Shown: one piece after another, positions 32,434 to 37,624 of the stretch
Position numbering within the stretch: position 1 is the stretch's first letter
Layout of the letters: each line of letters starts with the position of its first letter
Origin: a virus
IMG/VR virus record: IMGVR_UViG_3300043395_002017
Span: 1 to 56,661 of that record
Strand: one strand, 5' to 3'
DNA: 56,661 nt
Translations under genes and position numbers: made by a program
The notes under the pieces: generated by a model
What the model saw: the letters and a program-made list of their open reading frames with translations, nothing else
Told to the model about the DNA's origin: nothing
The model's database searches: none

Positions 32434-32613
32434 TCAGTAAAAGCTGACGATGACAGCCGAAGCTTCGGCAGGGTATGCAGCAGCCCATTCGTCAGCGCTG
32501 TTGCGCTTGATGGTGTAGTGCATGAACGTTGCGTTGCCCCATACGACGACGACAACGTGTCGTGCAAAGGTACGGATGAAGCTGCGGCGGATGGCGCTGA
32601 TGATGTCACGCAT
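32434..32613 (-). CDS. Small hypothetical protein, 59 aa
   Basis: 'MRDIISAIRRSFIRTFARHV' then 'VVVWGNATFMHYTIKRNSAD' and 'EWAAAYPAEASAVIVSFY'. Start behind AAAGGA seven bases ahead, in a hairpin (32621-32631) after its own promoter (32663-32692). A basic N-terminal helix; function unknown. Confidence 0.72.
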   Translation of the reverse strand: MRDIISAIRRSFIRTFARHVVVVVWGNATFMHYTIKRNSADEWAAAYPAEASAVIVSFY

Positions 32614-32620
32614 TGCTGTG

Positions 32621-32653
32621 TCCTTTCAGGAATTCGACAGCGGGATGCCGTCG
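32621..32653 (-). other. Leader hairpins of the 59-aa gene
   Basis: Two minus-strand hairpins: CGACGGC...GCTGTCG (32653-32635, including a G-U pair) after the promoter, and TCCT-GAA-AGGA (32631-32621) over the ribosome site. Confidence 0.55.
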
Positions 32654-32662
32654 ATGGGTTGA

Positions 32663-32692
32663 AGTATATGGGATAAATAATCTCCGAGTCAA
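32663..32692 (-). promoter_or_regulatory. Sigma70-type promoter for 59-aa and downstream genes
   Basis: Minus strand TTGACT (32692-32687), 18-bp spacer, TATACT (32668-32663). The -35 overlaps the stop of the upstream gene. Downstream lie the 59-aa, papain-like and DUF2591 genes. Confidence 0.78.
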
Positions 32693-33093
32693 GCGGAGGG
32701 GTTTTGTCGGCATTCCTGACCGAAGATTGCGCCTCTGCCGTTACGTGATGCAACGACAACGTGTCGCGCCGTTGTCACGGGAAGCTCGCTCACGGCAGTG
32801 ACGAAGCTGTCGAACTTGTACGGATTGTATTTGATGGGGGTGAACAGCGCTTCGATGCGGTTGATGAAGCTGTCGCTCACGTTGGTGTTGATCATCTCAC
32901 CGACGACACCGGCATGTACGTTCTTGCGTTGCTCACGGATGACACGCTGACGTCCGGCTTCGGACACCTTGAACGTGGCGTTTGCAAGCAATACAGAGTC
33001 AGCATGGGCAATGACACGCCCTTTGCGCTCACCTTCGAGTGCCTTCACGCTCAGGCATTTACGATTCAAGTTGAAGTAGACCATCACACGCAT
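32689..33093 (-). CDS. Conserved phage protein, 134 aa
   Basis: Start at 33093 (MRVMVYFNLNRKCLSVKALE) behind AAGGAGAG. 'KGRVIAHADSVLLANATFKV' then 'SEAGRQRVIREQRKNVHAGV', ending 'FGQECRQNPSA'. The motif 'KVSEAGRQRVxREQRKNVHAGVxG' is highly conserved in a widespread phage family of unknown function. Confidence 0.82.
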   Translation of the reverse strand: MRVMVYFNLNRKCLSVKALEGERKGRVIAHADSVLLANATFKVSEAGRQRVIREQRKNVHAGVVGEMINTNVSDSFINRIEALFTPIKYNPYKFDSFVTAVSELPVTTARHVVVASRNGRGAIFGQECRQNPSA

Positions 33094-33514
33094 TTGTTCT
33101 CTCCTTGAGATAGTCGATTGCACATTGCAATCGGTTGATGTCATCTTTCATATGTCCAATTGCAACATTGCAACAATGACAGATGATGCCGCGAACCTTA
33201 CCCGTTGCATGACAATGATCTACCACCGCCTGATTAGGCGGTCGAGAATCATTTCTTTTGATTGGTTCCACATGTAACTCTACGCTACATACTGCACATT
33301 TTCCATCTTGCGTGGCAACCATTGCCTCCCATTGTTGTCGAGTCAACCCGTAACGATGCTTCATTTGTTTCCATCTCTGGATACTTGGATCAGCCCGTTG
33401 TCTTTCAATGAGCGCTTTGTTGTGGCAAGATTTACAGGTAAATCTATGTCCCGTTGGCGTTTTGTAGAATTCTGTCAGTTGCTTTTCAACTGAACATGTT
33501 TTGCATTTGAACAT
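33059..33514 (-). CDS. Endonuclease VII-like HNH nuclease (free-standing, probably mobile)
   Basis: 151 residues. Two zinc ribbons: C4-x2-C7...C27-x2-C30 and C73-x2-C76...C112/C115 with the active-site D99-H100-C-H102 in 'VVDHCHATGKVRG'. Same family as 49573-50019. These recombination endonuclease VII-like genes often behave as homing endonucleases. Its start is behind a hairpin whose 3' arm is the Shine-Dalgarno (33520-33535), as in T4 homing genes. It overlaps the next gene by 35 nt. Confidence 0.88.
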   Translation of the reverse strand: MFKCKTCSVEKQLTEFYKTPTGHRFTCKSCHNKALIERQRADPSIQRWKQMKHRYGLTRQQWEAMVATQDGKCAVCSVELHVEPIKRNDSRPPNQAVVDHCHATGKVRGIICHCCNVAIGHMKDDINRLQCAIDYLKERTNACDGLLQLES

Positions 33515-33518
33515 TGTT

Positions 33519-33536
33519 TCCTCACTAATGTGAGGA
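33519..33536 (-). promoter_or_regulatory. Hairpin sequestering the ribosome site of the HNH gene
   Basis: Minus strand TCCTCAC, loop ATTA, GTGAGGA: a 7-bp perfect stem. The Shine-Dalgarno GAGGA is the 3' arm, with AAACA then ATG. Confidence 0.75.
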
Positions 33537-33579
33537 TTGTTGTATCACAATGTGCAGGTTAACGCCAGTAATACCTACA

Positions 33580-33651
33580 TCAGAATGCGTCGCGTTCAAT
33601 CAATACGAACACGATGATGAGTGCTACGATGATGGCAAGGAAATAGTACAT
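33580..33651 (-). CDS. Tiny membrane peptide, 23 aa
   Basis: ATG 33651, one base after the previous stop, with AAAGGA seven bases ahead. Sequence begins MYYFLAIIVALIIVFVLIER and ends with DAF: essentially one transmembrane helix. A clean ribosome site for so short a frame makes it likely real. Confidence 0.6.
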   Translation of the reverse strand: MYYFLAIIVALIIVFVLIERDAF

Positions 33652-33652
33652 G

Positions 33653-33808
33653 TCAGAATCCTTTCAAAAGGATTTTCATGAGGAACGGAACAGCAAGTCC
33701 CGTCAGATTAGATAACTCTTTTAGAGTTAAGTTGGGATTGTTGTCGTATATCCTACGGATATCATCGTAGGTTAATCCGTGGAGCGAACGCTTCATTGTG
33801 TATGCCAT
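33653..33808 (-). CDS. Small HTH-like protein, 51 aa, first gene after the boxA leader
   Basis: Begins MAYTMKRSLHGLTYDDIRRI, continues 'YDNNPNLTLKELSNLTGLAV' and ends 'PFLMKILLKGF'. 'LTYDDIRRIYDNNPNLTLKELSNLTGL' has the spacing of a helix-turn-helix (helix, turn, then LTLKELSNLTG recognition helix). The ribosome site is inside a hairpin (33814-33828). Its place as first gene of the boxA-led transcript fits an early regulator. Confidence 0.7.
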   Translation of the reverse strand: MAYTMKRSLHGLTYDDIRRIYDNNPNLTLKELSNLTGLAVPFLMKILLKGF

Positions 33809-33813
33809 GTCAC

Positions 33814-33828
33814 AAACCTTTCAGGTTT
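33814..33828 (-). promoter_or_regulatory. SD-sequestering hairpin ahead of HTH-like gene
   Basis: Minus strand AAACCT, loop GAA, AGGTTT. The flanks differ from the TTTCCT/AGGAAA version at 31943 and 35174, but pairing is kept. Confidence 0.65.
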
Positions 33829-33857
33829 TGTTGAACGCTCACCATTGAACGCTCAAG

Positions 33858-33896
33858 AAAACCCCCTATCGCAAGAGCACCCACTCTCACTTGGGG
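33858..33896 (-). terminator. Terminator-like hairpin in early leader
   Basis: Minus strand CCCC (33896-33893) pairs with GGGG (in 33866-33862), with an inner AGAG/CTCT stem, and the 3' arm is followed by TTTT (33861-33858). It lies about 110 nt after boxA and before the first gene, so it could be the target of boxA-dependent antitermination. Confidence 0.5.
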
Positions 33897-34004
33897 ACAG
33901 ATGGTATAGATGCCGCACTCTATCCAATGCATGATGCCTTAACGTATGCATCATTCACGCCAGCCCATAGTGCATCTGTCACATGCACCGACACTGGTAA
34001 CGGG

Positions 34005-34032
34005 TTGTTAAAGAGCGGGAAGCTTTCGCTTC
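34005..34032 (-). promoter_or_regulatory. rRNA-type boxB-boxA antitermination element
   Basis: Minus strand GAAGC-GAAA-GCTTC hairpin (34032-34019), two bases, then GCTCTTTAACAA (34016-34005), which matches the rrn boxA core (TGCTCTTTAACA) at all but the first base. The order hairpin then boxA, starting a few bases after the transcription start, is that of ribosomal RNA leaders rather than of lambda nut sites. Confidence 0.75.
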
Positions 34033-34044
34033 GTGTTGCTTTCT

Positions 34045-34074
34045 ATTATAAGGGCGTCGCATTTCCCTTGTCAA
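34045..34074 (-). promoter_or_regulatory. Strong early promoter (P2)
   Basis: Minus strand consensus TTGACA (34074-34069), 18-bp spacer, consensus TATAAT (34050-34045). The start point would be near 34038, immediately before the boxB hairpin. Drives the early minus-strand block. Confidence 0.85.
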
Positions 34075-34224
34075 CTGTATGGGCTTTCACCCCGTCGTCA
34101 ACGGTTCGCATAGCGTCGTCTGTAACATACAGGCTAAGCTACGCTTCGATACTACGCTTGTGTCGTAACCCGGCATCACCCGGCTAGCTTCTCACCGACT
34201 CGGCGTCGTCTCGCATTGGCTTCT

Positions 34225-34254
34225 ATTATTACCGCCAACGAAAAACCCTGTCAA
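34225..34254 (-). promoter_or_regulatory. Second early promoter upstream in tandem (P1)
   Basis: Minus strand TTGACA (34254-34249), 18-bp spacer, AATAAT (34230-34225); with a 17-bp spacer TAATAA. Its surroundings (ACAGTTGACA ahead, ATAGAAGC after) resemble P2, so the two look like a duplicated unit, as with tandem rrn promoters. Between P1 and P2 I see no gene, only a CTGTA-TGT-TACAG hairpin (34120-34132) and repeats of AAGCGTAG. Confidence 0.65.
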
Positions 34255-34299
34255 CTGTAGGGGCTTTCGTTGACGTCCCCCGAAGGGGATCGTCGCATG

Positions 34300-35169
34300 T
34301 TAGTGCACAGCGATTGCAATCACCTTGCCCTTGAACACGTCGCTACCGCAAGCATGCCCCACGTTGGTGCATGTGCCGCACTTGCCGGGGCAGGGAAACA
34401 CTTTGCTATCAAAGATAGCACGAATGGCATCGTTCACCGGCTTCGTGCCATAATCGGCAGCTTTGATCTTGCGACCAATGCTGACAGCGACGAAGTCGCC
34501 ACGGGTAAACGCTTGCTGACGGATGAAACCTACGGTGGAGTCGTCCGCATTGTGACCCGAGGAAATATTCAACTTATAGTTGACCGGCACCACGCCGCCA
34601 GCTTCGACGAAGCTCTTCAGCAGAGCGAAGCTCTTGCTGTAGCCGTAGGCTTTCACCTTCGGCAGGACCGACAGCAGGCCCATCCAAAATTCAATGTCAG
34701 AGACATTGGAAAAATCGCCGTCCACATAGAGACGGAAATCAAAACCCTTCGGGTTTGCGTCATTAACGGCATTCAATGCATCAATAATCGCAAAGCGATT
34801 GAAGCGCATCAAGTATGCATTCTGAGCCTGACGGAAGAACGCCGACGGATAACGCCATGCCCTGAAGCTGTAGCAGAATGCTAAGCATTCTCCAGCACCG
34901 GGACAAGTGACGCCGGGCAGAGTAGAAAACGCATAGAACGGCAGCTTGCTGTTGCCTTCGGCAAACACGCTGAACGGCACAGCGTTATCGAAGATAACGG
35001 ACGAAAACTTCGTCATGGCAGCTTGCCAACCCTTCGAAGCGAACAAAGGCAGAGCCTTTAGGGCAACGAATGCGTTGACGATATCAGCTTCGCTGCCGGT
35101 TTGGACGACGACGGCAAAGCGCTGAAGTTCTTCGAACTTCGGGGCGTTGGTGAATGAACGTGTTTGCAT
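34300..35169 (-). CDS. Early cysteine-rich phage protein (GP88-like)
   Basis: 289 residues. 'STLPGVTCPGAGECLAFCYS' gives C89-x5-C95-x3-C99, followed by 'FRAWRYPSAFFRQAQNAYLM' and 'DFRLYVDGDFSNVSDIEFW', and a C-terminal cluster 'CPGKCGTCTNVGHACG'. The N-terminal cysteine motif and 'LYxDGD' region recall the GP88 superfamily of phage/plasmid proteins; a metal or iron-sulphur site is likely. It has its own consensus promoter and leader. Early expression suggests host takeover; function unknown. Confidence 0.72.
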   Translation of the reverse strand: MQTRSFTNAPKFEELQRFAVVVQTGSEADIVNAFVALKALPLFASKGWQAAMTKFSSVIFDNAVPFSVFAEGNSKLPFYAFSTLPGVTCPGAGECLAFCYSFRAWRYPSAFFRQAQNAYLMRFNRFAIIDALNAVNDANPKGFDFRLYVDGDFSNVSDIEFWMGLLSVLPKVKAYGYSKSFALLKSFVEAGGVVPVNYKLNISSGHNADDSTVGFIRQQAFTRGDFVAVSIGRKIKAADYGTKPVNDAIRAIFDSKVFPCPGKCGTCTNVGHACGSDVFKGKVIAIAVH

Positions 35170-35173
35170 GGTG

Positions 35174-35206
35174 TTTCCTTTCAGGAAAGCGACGGAATCG
35201 CCGTCG
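35174..35206 (-). other. Leader hairpins of the GP88-like gene
   Basis: Minus strand GACGG-CGATT-CCGTC (with one extra pair, 35206-35190) after the promoter, then TTTCCT-GAA-AGGAAA (35188-35174) over the Shine-Dalgarno. Confidence 0.65.
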
Positions 35207-35218
35207 TCGATGGGGTCA

Positions 35219-35248
35219 ATTGTAGGGGCCGATGAAAGCCCCTGTCAA
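35219..35248 (-). promoter_or_regulatory. Sigma70-type promoter of the GP88-like gene
   Basis: Minus strand consensus TTGACA (35248-35243), 18-bp spacer that is itself an inverted repeat (GGGGC...GCCCC), TACAAT (35224-35219). Confidence 0.82.
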
Positions 35249-35256
35249 CTGTGGGG

Positions 35257-35439
35257 TTATTCGCCAACTGTCCAGATTTTAACAACGTAGTTGTTAGGGT
35301 TGATGCACTCTACACGGGCTACGTTGATGCCATCATCGTAAACGATGACGTTGTTTTTCCATGCGGTAACGGCAGTGAATCCTTCGGATTCGAGCCATTC
35401 GGCGGGATCAGCGAAAAAATGCTTCATCGTGACGTTCAT
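35257..35439 (-). CDS. Small early protein, 60 aa
   Basis: Start at ATG 35439 behind the hairpin-embedded AAAGGA; a longer frame would read through the promoter leader. 'MNVTMKHFFADPAEWLESEG' then 'FTAVTAWKNNVIVYDDGINV' and 'YVVKIWTVGE'. Beta-rich. First minus-strand gene after the divergent region, so probably the earliest expressed. Function unknown. Confidence 0.72.
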   Translation of the reverse strand: MNVTMKHFFADPAEWLESEGFTAVTAWKNNVIVYDDGINVARVECINPNNYVVKIWTVGE

Positions 35440-35446
35440 GCTATGT

Positions 35447-35482
35447 ATCCTTTCAGGATTGCGACGCCGGGAATCGGCATCG
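35447..35482 (-). other. Leader hairpins of the 60-aa gene
   Basis: Minus strand CGATGCCG/CGGCGTCG (35482-35462, one G-U pair) then ATCCT-GAA-AGGAT (35459-35447) over the ribosome site. Confidence 0.65.
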
Positions 35483-35492
35483 ATGGGAACGG

Positions 35493-35521
35493 ACTGTAGC
35501 GACAAACAATACCTGAGTCAA
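35493..35521 (-). promoter_or_regulatory. Sigma70-type promoter of the 60-aa gene
   Basis: Minus strand TTGACT (35521-35516), 17-bp spacer, TACAGT (35498-35493). Rightmost minus-strand promoter. Confidence 0.75.
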
Positions 35522-35737
35522 GCGAAGGGTTTTTCGACGTCGGCTTTGGCAGCGAAGCTGCTGCGCGTGTGCGCGTGCTACGTCACGTGTAGCGCGATGC
35601 GGTGCGTGATGCGCGGATGACGTGCGACGTCGTGCGTTAGCGGGTGGGGTAGTTCGATGCGAAGCTTTGCTTCGGTCGACGTCGAGCGGGGTAGTTCGAT
35701 GTTGTACATCGAAAGAGGGGGTATGCTCTACCGCTAA

Positions 35738-35753
35738 GTTAGTGGTCACTAAC
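35738..35753. promoter_or_regulatory. Operator-like inverted repeat, copy 1
   Basis: GTTAGTG-GT-CACTAAC, 7-bp arms with a 2-bp centre. An exact second copy lies 253 bp away. Confidence 0.6.
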
Positions 35754-35990
35754 ATAGGGATTTTATCGCTCTGACGACAAAAGCACTTATTCCTACGGAA
35801 TAGACCTAAGCTGTTGATTTGCAAAGCAAATGACGTAGCGCGAGATCGTGCGCTAGAGCGCATTATGCGCGATCACACACACGCATCATGTGCGCGGATG
35901 ACGTGAGCATGACGTGGGCGGGCGTGGGCCACCCGGGGGTGCTAGCGCTATTGTATATAGCCTAGCACACAGATCAGGATTTTTAACTTT

Positions 35991-36006
35991 GTTAGTGGTC
36001 ACTAAC
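35991..36006. promoter_or_regulatory. Operator-like inverted repeat, copy 2
   Basis: Exact copy of the 16-bp site at 35738-35753. Two identical 7-2-7 sites in the divergent region fit a dimeric regulator; the HTH-like 51-aa protein is one possible binder. Confidence 0.6.
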
Positions 36007-36198
36007 TTAGCATGCCAATAAAAACAACGACCTATCCCGATCTTGTGCATCCTGCCGCACACACCATCACCTACATCACCCAACACCACACGACACCATC
36101 CGGCACCAAACGACACCATCCTGCACTACAATGACAGCAAAAACATAGCTTTGTCGCATTGACGACGCGGGGTCAGCAACAACACCATGCTATGGTGA

Positions 36199-36213
36199 TG
36201 AGAATCATTCGCA
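36199..36213. promoter_or_regulatory. Fur-box-like sequence
   Basis: TGAGAAT-C-ATTCGCA fits the 7-1-7 Fur consensus (TGATAATnATTATCA) at 11 of 14 arm positions. It lies about 50 bp upstream of the -35 of the RNA at 36296, which is not the usual overlap with a promoter. Directly before it is a CACCAT-GCT-ATGGTG hairpin (36183-36197). Confidence 0.3.
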
Positions 36214-36260
36214 TTTACATAGAATAAATGGGGACAGAGACACAACAGAGTTGCTTTTGC

Positions 36261-36289
36261 TTGACAAAGACACGCAAGCTATGTAAAAC
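36261..36289 (+). promoter_or_regulatory. Promoter of the putative ncRNA
   Basis: Consensus TTGACA (36261-36266), 17-bp spacer, TAAAAC (36284-36289). First plus-strand promoter of the divergent region. Confidence 0.6.
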
Positions 36290-36295
36290 TGGGGC

Positions 36296-36731
36296 TGTCG
36301 ATTGGACGGGTAACGGTGGCAATCGGCAACGACTGTAAAGTCGTCATAGCGCTACCACGGGAGAGACATTGAAACAGCGCAAATGGATGGCGAAGATAGC
36401 GTCCTAATGTCGAAAGGCTGTCGTAAGAGCTAACAAGCTCTAAAGGCTCCCCACAGGAGTCTTAGTGTATCTATAGAGTGTTAATGAACAATAATAACAT
36501 TTTGATGCATGCTTCTAGTTGGTTTCATCTTTATACCTTGTTAACAATTTAAACACGCCAGTATCAGCACTCTAATAAATAAACATTGTTTTTAATCTAA
36601 CAAACATTGTTACTTCTAACATTGCTAATGTTAGAAACATAAAATAACAAAGATGTTGTTCTAAGTCGCTAATGTAACCGATAACAACCTATATAGTCTA
36701 CATAAGGGAATTCTAACGAGTTCCCTTTTTT
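36296..36731 (+). ncRNA. Putative structured non-coding RNA, about 435 nt
   Basis: Bounded by a promoter (36261-36289) and an intrinsic terminator (36704-36731), with no convincing open frame. The 5' half is densely paired: GGTGGC/GCTACC (36315-36320 with 36351-36356) enclosing ACGACT-GTAA-AGTCGT (36329-36344); GACATT/AATGTC (36365-36370 with 36406-36411) enclosing GGATG/CGTCC; AGAGCT-AACA-AGCTCT (36426-36441); an 8-bp AAGGCTCC/GGAGTCTT stem (36443-36463). The AT-rich 3' half has a perfect 10-bp hairpin with a GCT loop (36614-36636). The octamer GGCTGTCG occurs twice (36293, 36416), and ACAGC (36374) can pair with either. I could not match it to a known class. Confidence 0.6.
36704..36731 (+). 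terminator. Intrinsic terminator of the ncRNA
   Basis: AAGGGAA/TTCCCTT stem extended by TTC/GAG around a TAAC loop, followed by a run of T to 36731. Strong and correctly oriented for the plus strand. Confidence 0.85.
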
Positions 36732-36753
36732 GTTAACTAAAAGCAGGGTGTTG

Positions 36754-36782
36754 TTGACACACAACGTATTTTGGTTTACATT
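36754..36782 (+). promoter_or_regulatory. Promoter opening the plus-strand gene block
   Basis: TTGACA (36754-36759), 17-bp spacer, TACATT (36777-36782), ending 22 bp before the GTG start at 36805. Confidence 0.75.
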
Positions 36783-36804
36783 GTTACCCCGAAAGGAATG
36801 TGTT

Positions 36805-37059
36805 GTGGCCCGCTTCAAAACACGAAAAGAACTCGGAGCACTTGTTAATAGTCCGCCGCACAGCTATTATGCTGTTGCCATGAAACAGGTGTTCAAAGAC
36901 AAAGAAGAGGTGAAGACGATTGGATATCACTCTGATGTCTATTACGTCAGAGCAGCGTTAGAAAGGCATACAGGCTTGTTAATTCCGCTTCCGGCTGTTG
37001 ACAAAGCAATGCGTGACGAAGGCTGGTATGAAGGCGTTGTCAATAGACGTCGCTATTAA
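36805..37059 (+). CDS. Conserved small phage protein, 84 aa (GTG start)
   Basis: GTG at 36805 with AAAGGA seven bases ahead. Starts VARFKTRKELGALVNSPPHS, then 'VKTIGYHSDVYYVRAALERH' and 'VDKAMRDEGWYEGV'. The pattern occurs at the head of late blocks in freshwater and cyanophage-like podophages. Possibly DNA-binding (basic N-terminus), unproved. Confidence 0.75.
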   Translation: MARFKTRKELGALVNSPPHSYYAVAMKQVFKDKEEVKTIGYHSDVYYVRAALERHTGLLIPLPAVDKAMRDEGWYEGVVNRRRY

Positions 37060-37082
37060 TTTCTGTTACAACGCGGAGTAAT

Positions 37083-37358
37083 ATGACCATCAAACGAGGC
37101 AACGAAACTTTCAGTGGCTACAACAAGCCTAAGCGTACTCCTTCTCATCCGAAGAAGAGCCATGCTGTTTTGGCTAAAGAGGGCGACAAAGTGAAGCTCA
37201 TTCGTTTTGGTCAACAAGGCGTTAGTGGTTCTCCAAAGAAAGAAAACGAAAGCGAAGCCTATCGCAAACGTCGTGAAAGCTTCAAAGCTCGACACGCCAG
37301 TAATATAGCTAAAGGCAAAATGTCTGCTGCGTATTGGGCTGACAAGGAGAAGTGGTAA
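37083..37358 (+). CDS. Basic phage protein, DUF6321-like, 91 aa
   Basis: 'KRTPSHPKKSHAVLAKEGDK', 'VKLIRFGQQGVSGSPKKENE', 'RRESFKARHASNIAKGKMSA' and 'AYWADKEKW'. The 'KLIRFGQQGV...FKARHxxNIxKGKMSAAYWA' signature is widespread in podophages beside packaging genes. Strongly basic; may bind DNA in the head. Stop overlaps the next ATG (TAATG). Confidence 0.82.
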   Translation: MTIKRGNETFSGYNKPKRTPSHPKKSHAVLAKEGDKVKLIRFGQQGVSGSPKKENESEAYRKRRESFKARHASNIAKGKMSAAYWADKEKW

Positions 37359-37624
37359 TGCCGTTTCAGTCGAATGGAAAACGACAATATAGTCGTGAGC
37401 TTCAATGGGAAAAAGACAGCAAGCCGCAGCGTGTTAAACAGCGTGCTCAACGCAATGCTGCCAGAGCTAAGCTGATGGACGAAGGCGCAGTTAAGCCGGG
37501 TCATGATGTTGACCATAAGCGTCCTCTGTCAAAGGGTGGTAGCAATACACGTAGCAATTTGCGTTCTGTTCCGGCGTCAAAGAACAGAAGCGTTAAGCGT
37601 AAAGCTGATGGAAGTTTGCGATAA
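37358..37624 (+). CDS. Small HNH nuclease-like protein, 88 aa
   Basis: Start at 37358 (AGGAG eight bases ahead). 'GHDVDHKRPLSKGGSNTRSN' gives the D52-H53 and N63/N67 of a minimal HNH fold with 'LRSVPASKNRS' after it. Its site near the terminase is typical of HNH proteins that assist terminase in phage packaging. Basic. Confidence 0.8.
   Translation: MPFQSNGKRQYSRELQWEKDSKPQRVKQRAQRNAARAKLMDEGAVKPGHDVDHKRPLSKGGSNTRSNLRSVPASKNRSVKRKADGSLR

Larger units (their letters stand above)
35522..36235. other. Gene-free divergent region packed with inverted repeats
   Basis: About 700 bp with no convincing gene. It holds alternating purine-pyrimidine GC-rich DNA (35562-35578), at least seven perfect inverted repeats with 3-nt loops (35549-35561, 35619-35631, 35660-35674, 35695-35713, 35788-35802, 35817-35831, 35858-35870), a long bulged hairpin (35941-35966), two copies of an operator-like site, and a repeat of ACGACACCATCC (near 36090-36122). 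It may combine regulation and a replication origin; no classical DnaA box cluster was recognised. Confidence 0.6.

Noticed and set aside
32424-32759. N-terminal extension of the papain-like protein
   Set aside because: Overlaps the 59-aa gene and promoter; low-complexity residues; ATG 32423 has a usable ribosome site.
33891-34187. 98-codon plus-strand open frame
   Set aside because: Antisense to the promoter-boxA leader, Ser/Thr-rich shadow composition, no ribosome site.
34274-34289. Terminator after the GP88-like gene
   Set aside because: A CCCC-TTCG-GGGG hairpin is present on the minus strand, but no T-run follows, so read-through into P1 is likely.
35453-35863. 136-codon minus-strand open frame in the divergent region
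   Set aside because: Runs through a promoter, leader and inverted repeats; Arg/Ser/His-rich composition, no ribosome site at the start.
35886-36119. 77-codon minus-strand open frame
   Set aside because: No ribosome site, odd Pro/Arg/Cys composition, and it crosses one of the operator-like sites; probably chance.
36296-36480. Group I intron core
   Set aside because: The segment GAAGATAG...GTCC recalls a P7/J8-7 strand, but the matching P7 partner, G-site and flanking exons are missing.
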